Source of the DNA: Hamiltosporidium magnivora
Lineage: Eukaryota > Microsporidia > Dubosqiidae
DNA: 11,581 nucleotides
Direction of reading: 5' to 3'
NCBI GenBank assembly: GCA_004325065.1
Contig: PITI01000498.1
Location: 1 to 11,581 of the forward strand
Under the pieces are notes generated by a model, which had not been told where the DNA came from, ran no database searches, and saw nothing but the letters and a program-made list of their open reading frames with translations. The translations under genes and the position numbers were made by a program. Positions 1 through 7,900 of this stretch are shown here, piece after piece. Numbering within the stretch: the stretch's first letter is position 1; each line of letters opens with the position of its first letter.

Positions 1-139
1 AAGGTAGGGGAATCGCCGGTGGGTGTAGCTTACATTTTTGTATCTCACTATCACTCTTTTTCACCTCATCAGCGTCGTTTGCAGCCTTTATTTTGGTATT
101 TTTCGATATTTCGCTGCTAACATTTTTCTTTCTACCCAT
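1..139 (-). CDS. Partial 5' end of a lysine-rich protein of unknown function
   Basis: An open minus-strand frame starts at the ATG complementary to 137-139 and runs 46 codons without a stop to the window edge, so the gene is truncated on its C-terminal side. The protein starts MGRKKNVSSEISKNTK and continues hydrophilic and rich in Lys, Ser, Asp and Glu, then turns to a proline-containing stretch (CKLHPPAIPLP) at the edge. The DNA is visibly less AT-rich than the following kilobase, as expected for coding sequence. There is no signal peptide or membrane segment. A basic N-terminus like this could belong to a nuclear or RNA-binding protein or to the first ORF of a retroelement; nothing decides between them. 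The start is favoured because the sequence upstream of it (beyond 139) quickly becomes stop-rich. Confidence 0.5.
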   Translation of the reverse strand, partial: MGRKKNVSSEISKNTKIKAANDADEVKKSDSEIQKCKLHPPAIPLP

Positions 140-1540
140 TTAACGAAAAATAACTAAAAAAATAATTTAATACAAAATATAACCCAAAGTTTATGAAAAT
201 AAAATTATTGAATTTAGTCATTACAAACATAATTCTATAAATAAAGAAACAATAAAAATTTTTATGAAGGAAACCCTACTCTCTGGCTGTAATTTAAAAG
301 TCAGAATTTTATATTTGAGCGTAAGTATGTTTTGTGTTTTAAACAGAAACAGTCTGATAAAAGTTAAAAACGATGTGAGTTAATATTTTAATCAATTTTT
401 ATTTAATAATATTTTTATTTAATAAAATTCTAAGTTAAAATATTTTTTTACCATTTTTATATATTTTCTTTTATCTCTTTAACCATTTATTTTTATTAAA
501 ATATAATTCATTTTAAATAAAAACTTTGGTTTAAATAACTCATTTTATTAAAAATTTTTTAGAAATTTGGTCGGTTACTATATTGGTATATCAATAGATT
601 TAATATTGTTCTGGTATTACGAGCAATTCTAAGAAATATTGGTGCTTCTATATCTAAAACGTGTTCTAAAGATTATTATACAATTGATTTGATTTTTGTT
701 TAAAAGATAATTTGTACTTCTTTGTTCTTTCAGAACCAAAACGTATATAGTTGTATTATGTGTTAGCGTCTAAGGACCTAGCATTTTTTAATTGTATTCT
801 AATATAACTATTATCCATCAATAGAATAATAAAAAAACATTTGAAAAAGATATAATCTGAGGAATCAGTATTTTGTTTTATATTTGTATCATTAGATATT
901 TTAATTAATAAACTTCAATTTTCAGTAAAATCATTAAAAAAAGCGAATTATATTTAAATAGGTCTTTCATGAATATTTCATATGTCTGAATATAAATTTA
1001 ATTCTGTTAAATCTTTCTCTTGTTATAGAATATGGACAATAAAGTTAAAGTAACAATATTCGACATAAAATAGGTTATATTTTTAAAATATCGGATGTAT
1101 ATGATTTAATGTTTCAAAACCTTAATTTATGATTTGATCAATAAATTTCTCGAGGCTAAGTATATTCAAATGAAAAATTAATGATTTTTAGAAGCCTAAA
1201 AATGAACGAACAAGCGATAAAAATCGTAAAAATACTGTTTTTTCTCCAATCTTGTGTTGTTTATTGTGGATTCATTTGAAAGAAAACACCTTTAAACGTA
1301 AAAAGCGACAATAAATAATGAACCCACTTTCTCCGGTTATTAGTCCTCGTCTTTTTTGAGTTTCTTAGTTTATTGCAGTATACCGTTCTAAATTAGGATC
1401 TATAGGAAGTGAGTTGAAAAAAATATTAAAGATTATTAGAAAAAAAGAAATAAAAGAGATTAAGTCTCAAATGTTCTATGTTGTGAAGATATTGCTACTC
1501 TATATATGATGTTCGAGTTTATAGATAATTGGGAATAATA
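140..1540. other. AT-rich intergenic region without a recognisable gene
   Basis: The stretch is dominated by A and T runs, and all frames I read are closed by frequent stops. The only item noticed is a 25-codon plus-strand frame at 1202-1279 (MNEQAIKIVKILFFLQSCVV...), which resembles a signal-peptide start but ends at a TGA with no continuation in that frame. I saw no tRNA, no long repeat and no inverted repeat worth listing. It probably holds the 5' flank of the left-edge gene and heavily decayed DNA. Confidence 0.6.
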
Positions 1541-1801
1541 GAAGGTATCAGAGCAATCCAACACTGCACATTGGACAAATTTCAAGCAAACTACTACGAA
1601 ACGATGAAATGTTCTGAAATTCAACATCAAATTGACAACGTTTATTTTATGGAATCATCTAAAACTTTATATTTCACTCAACTATTATATAAGATTAATT
1701 CCATATAAATTAGAAAATTCTCTCAGTTAGATATTGAAGATTTTATGTTTTGCAAGAATAAAGTACATCTGGCAGATACAAAGTTGTTTAAATCATTATA
1801 G
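1541..1801 (+). pseudogene. Decayed coding frame upstream of the first Ty3-like fragment
   Basis: One plus-strand frame is open for 55 codons (1541-1705), has a TAA at 1706-1708, and is then open for another 30 codons to a TAG at 1799-1801. In DNA this AT-rich, open runs of about ten codons are expected by chance, so the frame is probably a worn coding region. It reads EGIRAIQHCTLDKFQANYYE near its start and LDIEDFMFCKNKVHLADTKL near its end. I do not recognise the domain. Its place directly upstream of reverse transcriptase-like sequence suggests the gag, protease or pre-RT part of the same element, but no protease Asp-Thr/Ser-Gly motif was found. Confidence 0.45.
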
Positions 1802-1888
1802 AAATGAACGCAGAATAATTCTAGAAAGTGTATAATTTCAGAGTGAACATATGCATCAGTAACTCATAAGTTTTGTTGAAAAAAGTGA

Positions 1889-2302
1889 AGAAATATTAGT
1901 CGTAGAACAGCAATTCCAAATGTGAAGCATACTAATGGAACCCATCTAGCACTTAAAAATGGCTTCTTAAAAGTGAAGTATAGGTTGTGAGAGGAACTCA
2001 AGAAAATAATTTAGAATAAGTTCAACTCGCAAGATTATATTACGAAATAGAAAAACAAAAAGATCACTTAAAGGTATATAATACAAGAAAAAATAAGCAC
2101 CTGAATTGTTCAATCTTTAAGATGGTTGAAGAAAGAAATTTGTAGATAAAGTGGTGAAACAATTTCCCCTGTATTCAGAAGAGTGTATTCTGGTGTTCAG
2201 GAAGTGTGTAGCTACACTGAAATAATTTTAGTGATCAGTAGAATGTTAAGGAACAATCAGTCAAAACGCATATATATATCTACACCGGATATAATAATCT
2301 AG
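1889..2302 (+). pseudogene. Ty3/gypsy-like pol remnant, copy 1: pre-RT region and first RT block
   Basis: Three plus-strand pieces in shifting frames form this remnant. Piece 1889-1990 includes HTNGTHLALKNGFLKVKYRL. Piece 2020-2145 includes YYEIEKQKDHLKVYNTRKNK and then IFKMVEERNL. Piece 2150-2302 is open for 50 codons and includes SGETISPVF, then EIILVISRMLRNNQ, then PDIII. The order IFKMVEE, SPVF, a weak VIDYRxLN-like block (VISRMLRNNQ) and a YPxPxIDDI-like block (IYISTPDIII) follows the start of the Ty3/gypsy reverse transcriptase domain, where a short helix ending in a glycine-isoleucine-type turn precedes SPW.SP. Frameshifts near 1988, 2020 and 2150 and stops at 2143 and 2155 rule out function. 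The rest of the RT palm, including any YxDD box, is missing after about 2302. The pre-RT part is similar to 7625-7894, which supports it as a real diverged copy. Confidence 0.55.
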
Positions 2303-2440
2303 TAGTAAGGATCATACATATATCCTAAGAAATACATAAAAATTTGATCGAAAGGGCGGACTAAGCGCGCTTCTGTCCATGTAATTTTTAATAACTAGTA
2401 TGTAGCTTCTATCGAACAGCGTGAAAAAAACCGATACTTA

Positions 2441-2985
2441 TTTACATATTCTATTACTCTTTTACCTCTCAGGGCGGTTAGATGAACAACTAGAAATTCG
2501 CTAATTATTTCTTCTAGTCTAATGTAACTCGAATTATAGGGGATCGAAATATAGATCTAATGTAGTTAATATCCCACCAAAGTATTTCCAATGATTTTCA
2601 CAAAAATTGCACATCCACATTGGCAACCAGATAATTTTTAATGCTGTTATCCTCTTTACTTAAAAACAGATATCGAGATTCGAAATAATAGACTCGATAC
2701 ATATATTTTAGATATGTAAATAGCCAAGATAACTCTTATTAAGATAAGAATTTCTTTCCAAAATTTCCTTCAAATACAGGAAACCGAAAAACTTAGAAAG
2801 TATGCACCATTAGCCAAGGATTTACATATTATTTATAGATGCAAGTGTTTTGTAAACCGATTATGTGATAAAAAAGCCAATAATATGACAGACGACTGCT
2901 ATTAACCCCAGGAGGCTAAAGAATTACCGAAAGAGCCATATATACAATCAGAAAGGTTTAAATAATGGGTTTTAACAATTTCATT
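2441..2985 (+). pseudogene. LINE-like (non-LTR) retrotransposon C-terminal remnant, copy 1
   Basis: One plus-strand frame from 2642 to about 2985 carries only three stops (2717, 2903, 2963) in some 115 codons. In order it reads LKTDIEIRNNRLDTYILDM, IAKITLIKIRISFQNF, ETEKLRKYAPLAKDLHIIYR, and after the second stop KELPKEPYIQSERFK. This order matches my memory of the C-terminal region of many non-LTR polyproteins: TD..I..NRPDI, then an I-I-(D/E)-(V/I) strand, then EK..KY..LA.E, and later a (A/P)YIQS-like block. The upstream part (2441-2641) is aligned to the second copy at 6371-6620 by shared strings such as CTCTTTTACCTCTC and CAACCAGATA. The in-frame stops and lost frame upstream show it is dead. 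No endonuclease or RT palm was found with it, so it is a 3' fragment, as expected for a 5'-truncated LINE insertion. No database comparison was possible. Confidence 0.55.
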
Positions 2986-3077
2986 CTATAGAAAAAAATA
3001 ACTTAGTCAGTTTCAAATGCAAATCCCGAGAAGAGCTAAGAGAGTATTTCGATAGATTTATGAAACCGTGCATGTAT
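2976..3077 (+). pseudogene. Short gag-like frame
   Basis: A 34-codon plus-strand frame runs from after a TAA at 2973-2975 to a TAA at 3078-3080. Its core reads NLVSFKCKSREELREYFDRF followed by MKPC. Ty3/gypsy Gag capsid proteins typically contain a block of the form L..(K/R)...E.(I/L).(E/D)Y..(R/K)F, and this frame fits that shape. There is no zinc knuckle (CxxC.GH) downstream and no long upstream frame, so the call rests on one motif. It lies directly after and slightly overlaps, in another frame, the end of the LINE-like remnant, so it could equally be the extreme end of that element. Confidence 0.25.
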
Positions 3078-3554
3078 TAAACGAAATCTATACTTCTTTG
3101 TAACATTCAAATACCAGGAAGATAATAGAATCAGGGAAACCAAAAATAAATGCTTATTTTTCTAGACGACGTAACTAAATAAAAAAACCGGCAATAGATA
3201 AAACAAGATTCAGTCTTTGTAAACATAAATTAAATAAAAAATGGTGAAAATAATAGTCAAAGGAGCTATTAATGTGTTAAAGATAGAATTTCCTTTAAAA
3301 ATATGTAACAACAGCATTATAATTATACATTAAAATTTCAAGATTTATTTATGAGAATTTTCTCATTAGAATTTCAAAGCGATCATTTTATACTTAAATC
3401 TATAACTTGAATTGTAATTTTTACATAAATTTGTGCCAATCATATTTTACAGGAATAATTGATTAAAAGGATATTGAATTATCAAGGAATGATGCTTTTT
3501 CGATAGGTTTTAAGCTATGATTGCTGTTTTTATGTTGGTTGTAAAATTCAATCG

Positions 3555-3574
3555 TTCCTACTAAATAGTAGGAA
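3555..3574. repeat. Perfect 9-bp inverted repeat (hairpin)
   Basis: TTCCTACTA is followed by AA and then by its exact reverse complement TAGTAGGAA. The stem is richer in C and G than the surrounding sequence, which makes it stand out. It lies some 370 bp beyond the stop of the minus-strand gene, too far to be a simple processing signal. It could be a fossil of an element end or chance. Confidence 0.5.
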
Positions 3575-3843
3575 TTATGTTTCTGAAACTATAGTATAAA
3601 CTATAAAATAATTTCTAAGATTTACTTCTCAAGTTTACATATTAAATAAATTAAAGGATCAGATTGATCACGGTTATTGCATATTTGATAAAAACCTGAA
3701 TATAAATATAATTAAAACTTTTATCATAAATTCTCGAACAATTGTGATAGATCTAATTTCGTATTGAACTAAAGTGCATTTCTATCTGTTATACTCAATG
3801 TTTTTTGAATTAACCTTTAAAATTATAAGCTCGATATGCTGTA

Positions 3844-3867
3844 CAAATAAAATATCAAATAAAATAT
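3844..3867. repeat. Two tandem copies of a 12-bp unit
   Basis: CAAATAAAATAT occurs twice in a row without mismatch, followed by the start of a third copy (CAA). It is a low-complexity AT-rich unit, probably a replication-slippage duplication. It lies about 75 bp downstream of the stop of the minus-strand gene. Confidence 0.7.
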
Positions 3868-3941
3868 CAAAAAATTTTTCTTGTAAATACAAATCGAATT
3901 TAAAAACTACCAATCTTTTTATATATTAGTGTTTATAGAAA

Positions 3942-6302
3942 TTACAAGAGAACCCTGGTTTCTAGGTGGAACAAAAAATCATTTAAACTTACAAACTTGA
4001 TGCGATTTATGCTAAAATGATCTCCAAAATAGGCAGAGAAGAGTTCTAAATTTTTTAATTGTGAAATTTTTATAAAATCATTTTTAACAAATTCAATATT
4101 ATCTAAATATAATACAGTAATATTTTTTAGCATATAATTTGACAAAATATCACTAAAAAAACAATTTACAAATTTTACTTTTTCAAAATGAATACTTTTA
4201 AGTAAATTTAACGATGACAAAAAACTCATATCCTTATTATAGAGTATCGTTGAGGCCAATTTCAGCTCGCATATGTTCTTTAAACTCCAGTGTTTGTCAA
4301 ATATACCATTCAATAATTCAGAATCAAATGTAATTTGACACATATTTAATTTTTTGATATATAAAAAACCGTCGGAATCAACTTTATCATCATTGAAGAA
4401 TTCTAATAATTTATCGTTCGTGGTATGAAAGTGAATATCAAAGTGTATTCTAGGTTGCGGAGCAATTGAAGAGATCTCAATAAATTTTAATTGTTTAAAA
4501 CACTGAAGATATTCTAAGAGATTTCTATTAAACGGACGGTTAATTGGTTTTAAGTAGAATTTTTCAACACAAAAATTAAAGTTTGGCAAAATAAAATTAG
4601 AATTCATTGCTTCTGATATGTCTATTTGTGTAAAATATACTCTTTTCAATGTTTTTGAATGAAAAACAAAATAAAAAAGTTCAAGACTAATGGTTGAATT
4701 AAAAATAAGAATTTTCTTCATGAAATTAAAATTTGAAACAAAATCAAATTCTTGAAGCTTATAATATGGGCTATCTCCAATTATGCGAAAAAACAATGAA
4801 AAGTCTTTGATGTTTTTGAACATACTAAGAATTTTGGCTTGGTTTTTATTTAAAGTTTCATTGCAACCAATCTTCAAAGTCTCTATAAAATTTTCTAAAT
4901 TTAACGTTTTATATATTTTAGAAAATAAGATGTCAATATTTTTGGGAAAATCAATGTGTAATGCTAAATTTTTGTTTGTCATACTATTAAGATATTCCTT
5001 TGGCAATAATGAGAGAGTTTCAATAATTTCATTGGTTAGTGTCAGAGAAATTTGTGTAGCTGGCAAATAATTTGGTAATTCTAAAATTTTTTCAATTATA
5101 TTTACATTATTAGGCAAGCAATAATGAATAGAAATTTTATTTATATTCTTTAATTGTTTTATAAATTCAATCGTTTCGAAAAACATCTCGTTTATATATA
5201 ACTTCAACTTTTTTATCATCGGTCTTTTCAAGATTGGGTATAAATACGACAAAAATGTTTGTTCGTTTTTAAACATTTTTATTATTATTTTTACACATGA
5301 AAATGGAATAAGATTTGCAAATTTATTCGAATCACAGTTGAAGTTCTGGGAAAGGTGACTAATAACTAACTTTTTAAGTTTCATTGCATTCAAAAGTAGC
5401 TTTAGAGTTGCATATAAAATTTTTTTACCTAAAAATTCATCAAAAAATGATTTGTTACTGTCTAAAACAATGATTCGAGATTTTTTAGAGAAGAGATTAT
5501 CGGTGAAATCTCTATTTAAGTGGAGGCTATAGGGATGTCTCGGACATAAATCATTGAGTTTTTGAAATCTTGTAAAAGTAAATCTCAAATATTGTTCAAC
5601 AAAAACAACAACTAAACTGGTATTTATTCCGCTGCTTAAACACTTTGAAAAATCAATTTGATTCAATCTGTTAGAAAATTTGCAATGAAGGAAGAAATTG
5701 AGACCTAATGATTTTAAAAAGTATTTTAAATTCTTTGAATACACGATTTCAAAATCCAAAAGAAAATTAAAAACAAAATTTAAATCTAGGCCAACTATCG
5801 GTGTGATCAAATTATCAGGGGCGTTTAAAATTCTCATCAAACATAAAAAGTCATCATAATAATACTTTTCTAAAATAATTTGCACATTTTTATTGGATGC
5901 GCTTTTTATAGCTCTTTCTATGAATTTTGAGATTAAAGGAATATCTTTCGGATATTCGACTATATATTTTTTTAATATGAAATGAGTCACATTGATTCCG
6001 AATTTCATACATTCGATGCGATTGTTTTTAAAAGTATGATCCTCATAACATATTTCCAAACGATTATGTATTTTGCAGCTGTAAATAGCAGAATTATGGA
6101 TTTTATTAATATCAGAATTTTCTTTACAAAAAGATGCGTTAAGTAGAAGAGTCACTCGACCGGAACAAGATGATGAACAAAAGCCAAAAGATAACAATAT
6201 TATTACACTCTTTGTGATCCCATTCTTGCCTTTTTTAGTATAAAATATTACAAAAGATTTTATTACAATAAATCCTAAAATAATATATATAAGTAAATCC
6301 AT
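3942..6302 (-). CDS. Large leucine-rich-repeat-like protein with N-terminal hydrophobic segment
   Basis: This 786-residue intact frame starts at the ATG complementary to 6300-6302 and ends with TAA at 3944-3942. The N-terminus (MDLLIYIILGFIVIKSFVIF, residues 1-20) is a strong hydrophobic helix, followed by a basic stretch KKGKNGITK and a second hydrophobic segment (about 32-45) ending in a cysteine/serine cluster FCSSSC. This suggests a signal anchor or a secreted or membrane-bound product. From about residue 300 onward there are repeated short strands of the form LKxLxIxx, for example LKKLVISHL (309-317), IKKLKLYI (363-370), LKNINKISIHYC (384-395), LKRVYFTQIDIS (552-563), LKFIEIS (605-611), IKKLNMCQITF (649-659), LKSIHFEKVKFV (701-712), LKNITVLYLDNIEFV (725-739) and LKNLELF (749-755). 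These look like degenerate LRR units, as in the expanded LRR families of some microsporidia. No catalytic motif is visible. Composition is rich in Leu, Ile, Asn, Lys and Phe. No other Met is available before about residue 99, so this start is favoured. The exact function is unknown; an interaction role is inferred only from the repeats. Confidence 0.8.
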   Translation of the reverse strand: MDLLIYIILGFIVIKSFVIFYTKKGKNGITKSVIILLSFGFCSSSCSGRVTLLLNASFCKENSDINKIHNSAIYSCKIHNRLEICYEDHTFKNNRIECMKFGINVTHFILKKYIVEYPKDIPLISKFIERAIKSASNKNVQIILEKYYYDDFLCLMRILNAPDNLITPIVGLDLNFVFNFLLDFEIVYSKNLKYFLKSLGLNFFLHCKFSNRLNQIDFSKCLSSGINTSLVVVFVEQYLRFTFTRFQKLNDLCPRHPYSLHLNRDFTDNLFSKKSRIIVLDSNKSFFDEFLGKKILYATLKLLLNAMKLKKLVISHLSQNFNCDSNKFANLIPFSCVKIIIKMFKNEQTFLSYLYPILKRPMIKKLKLYINEMFFETIEFIKQLKNINKISIHYCLPNNVNIIEKILELPNYLPATQISLTLTNEIIETLSLLPKEYLNSMTNKNLALHIDFPKNIDILFSKIYKTLNLENFIETLKIGCNETLNKNQAKILSMFKNIKDFSLFFRIIGDSPYYKLQEFDFVSNFNFMKKILIFNSTISLELFYFVFHSKTLKRVYFTQIDISEAMNSNFILPNFNFCVEKFYLKPINRPFNRNLLEYLQCFKQLKFIEISSIAPQPRIHFDIHFHTTNDKLLEFFNDDKVDSDGFLYIKKLNMCQITFDSELLNGIFDKHWSLKNICELKLASTILYNKDMSFLSSLNLLKSIHFEKVKFVNCFFSDILSNYMLKNITVLYLDNIEFVKNDFIKISQLKNLELFSAYFGDHFSINRIKFVSLNDFLFHLETRVLL

Positions 6303-6316
6303 AACGGATGGGTAAA
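6303..6316 (-). promoter_or_regulatory. CCC motif just upstream of the LRR-like gene start
   Basis: Read on the minus strand, the sequence before the start is TTTACCCATCCGTT followed by ATG. CCC lies complementary to 6310-6312, 7 bases before the start codon, in otherwise AT-only DNA. Short CCC or GGG motifs close to the start codon are known in microsporidian genes and linked to transcription initiation on very short 5' leaders. The assignment depends on the organism guess. Confidence 0.4.
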
Positions 6317-6370
6317 TTAATTTAATTAATATAATCTAATATTAAGAGTAAACACGAAAAAATAAAATTT

Positions 6371-6980
6371 TTTACATACTTACTTTTTGACTCTTTTACC
6401 TCTCGGTGTCGAAGACGAACAAATGAATTTTTTCCATTTATTTCTTTTAATATGTTGTAATTTGGGAGTATAGAGGATTAATCTAAAGATTTAGTATGGT
6501 TTATATCCTACAAAATGGTAACGATGGATTTCACAACAACTCTACGCACTTATTGTCAACCAGATAGTTTTTTGTGCAGTTATACTCTTTTGACCCTAGA
6601 TAACTATAACAGATAGAAATCTTTTATAACATATAATTCCAAATAATGATGAAAAAAAAAAGAAAAATGATCCTGAGAGAAAAATTTCGTCAAGATTGCT
6701 CATTAAAATTTTCAAATACCCTGGGCTTAAAACTCAATAATAAATATACAGAGTTAAGAACGTGATGCCATTTTCTGCACTATAAATTAGCTCTTCTTTA
6801 TTTATTTCTTTGTGTACCTGGAATTATACAGCTCCCCATTGAGATCTGTAACAATCGCGGCCGAGAAGTCTTAAAAGCTACTGTGCTAGAGAGAAACAAA
6901 CAGAAGTCTGCCAAATTTGTTACATGTTGCAAATATACTGGTTTTTAAAGAATAAATTCGTTTTTTTACACAATTATGAC
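6371..6980 (+). pseudogene. LINE-like (non-LTR) retrotransposon C-terminal remnant, copy 2
   Basis: From 6371 to about 6620 the nucleotide sequence aligns with 2441-2675: TTTACATA, CTCTTTTACCTCTC, GATTTTCACA versus GATTTCACAACA, and CAACCAGATA recur in the same order and spacing. Downstream, plus-strand translation gives ITITDRNLL, then IKIFKYPGLKTQ, then IYRVKNVMPFSAL. These parallel TDIEIRNN, EKLRKYAPLAK and IYRCK of copy 1. CTWNYTAPH then resembles the TWDG..T..H block I recall after that region in non-LTR proteins. A 43-codon frame at 6852-6980 (start QSRPRSLKSYCAREKQ) ends the remnant. Its EVCQICYMLQ may correspond to ELPKEPYIQS of copy 1. Many stops and frameshifts make it a fossil. It begins about 70 bp from the LRR-like gene start, on the opposite strand. 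Confidence 0.5.
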
Positions 6981-7594
6981 TAAACATAGATAGCAGAGGC
7001 ATTCGACACGAAGCTAATTTAAAGAAGCATACTTAGTTATTAGGTAGTATTTCAGCCTTTTAAGAGTCCTAGCCTCATTTACTATTAACCTCCACTTTCA
7101 CGATTTAGTACTAATCTTTTAAATCTGTCTATACCAAGGCGACTAAGATATTTTTAGAACCAATTAGACATCTAGTTTTAGGGAACTAGGAAATCTTGGA
7201 CTAAGGGAATGGAATATAGACTTTTTTCCACAGTTAGAGAAGCATAACAAAAATAAAATTTAGAACTGAAAGAATTAATTGTACTAGATTATACCTAATA
7301 ATTTTTTCGATTTAATTCAAAAAAAATAAATTCATTGTAACTTGCAGATTCAAGGAATCCATATTTATTACCCGGCTTCTATAAATTAAATGGTACCCTG
7401 TGTGCGATGTTAGTAAAAAACGCGGAACATATTCGCTTTGGATGTAAATCGCGTCTATATTGATCTAAAACAAAACTCGGAAAAGACCTAAATAGTGTTG
7501 GTTTGCAAAGTGAGCTTAGGATTCTGCAAATTTATGTTTTTCTGTTAAAAAAGTAAAAAAACAGCAACTCAAAGAGTAAAAATCCTAAAAGTTC
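6981..7594. other. Unassigned decayed DNA between the LINE-like and Ty3-like remnants
   Basis: No intact gene was found. Base composition is slightly less AT-biased than in the pure deserts, and short open stretches occur on both strands, for example a plus-strand frame around 7441-7558 with one stop. I could not tie any to a family. The region may hold the worn 5' half (gag, protease) of the Ty3-like element that follows. Confidence 0.4.
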
Positions 7595-7894
7595 AGAATA
7601 CCAATAAAACCATTCTTGCTGTAAAAAAGCTTCATAAAAGTAAAATATAAGCCAGAAGAAGATGTCAACAGAAAGAAATTATCGGAGACTCGACTGTCAA
7701 ACCCATATAATGAAATAGGAAAACGAAAATCCACGGAAATTTTCTGTAATTCAAGAAAATTTGACCTTGTCTTTTGAGGAATTTTTAAGATTGCTAAAGA
7801 AAAAAGAATATTAGGTCACGTAACGAAGCTAAGATCTGAAATATTTAGGATATATATATTCTGGTCTGATAAGGTATTTCAAAGCTTATTTGTC
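7595..7894 (+). pseudogene. Ty3/gypsy-like pre-RT region, copy 2
   Basis: One plus-strand frame from 7625 to 7894 has 90 codons and only one stop (TGA at 7775-7777); extended back to 7595 it has one more stop (7622). It reads SFIKVKYKPEEDVNRKKLSE, later NPYNEIGKRKSTEIF, and after the stop GIFKIAKEKRILGHVTKLRS. This parallels copy 1 (GFLKVKYRL, YYEIEKQKDHLKVY, IFKMVEERNL) in order and spacing, so both derive from one coding ancestor. IFK(I/M)..E.R sits where the helix before the Ty3 RT SPW.SP motif would be. The following IFRIYIFW might be a worn strand of that motif. The RT start in copy 2 is instead clearer from 7901, so some duplication or rearrangement may separate the two pieces. Confidence 0.5.
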
Positions 7895-7900
7895 TAGTAA

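Larger units (their letters stand above)
3080..3941. other. AT-rich spacer between element remnants and the 3' end of the LRR-like gene
   Basis: No open frame of note was found on either strand. The spacer contains a perfect short hairpin at 3555-3574 and a 12-bp tandem duplication at 3844-3867, listed separately. The last part serves as the 3' flank of the minus-strand gene ending at 3942. I did not see a clear AATAAA on the minus strand just beyond that stop. Confidence 0.6.

Noticed and set aside
1202..1279. 25-codon ORF resembling a signal peptide
   Set aside because: It ends at a TGA without any continuing frame, has no supporting signal and is short enough to be chance.
2395..2556. 53-codon open minus-strand frame (ends RCSIEATY) as a gene tail
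   Set aside because: The second copy of this repeat does not keep the frame well, and the plus strand fits a continuous non-LTR C-terminal pattern downstream, so the minus frame is likely antisense coincidence.
4783..5070. 95-codon plus-strand ORF inside the LRR-like gene
   Set aside because: It is antisense to a long intact gene and is a shadow frame.
6852..6980. CxxC (CQIC) with a later His-Asn as a retroelement zinc-binding motif
   Set aside because: The order relative to the KY.. and IYR.K blocks is wrong for that motif. The stretch aligns better with the ELPKEPYIQS part of the first LINE-like copy.
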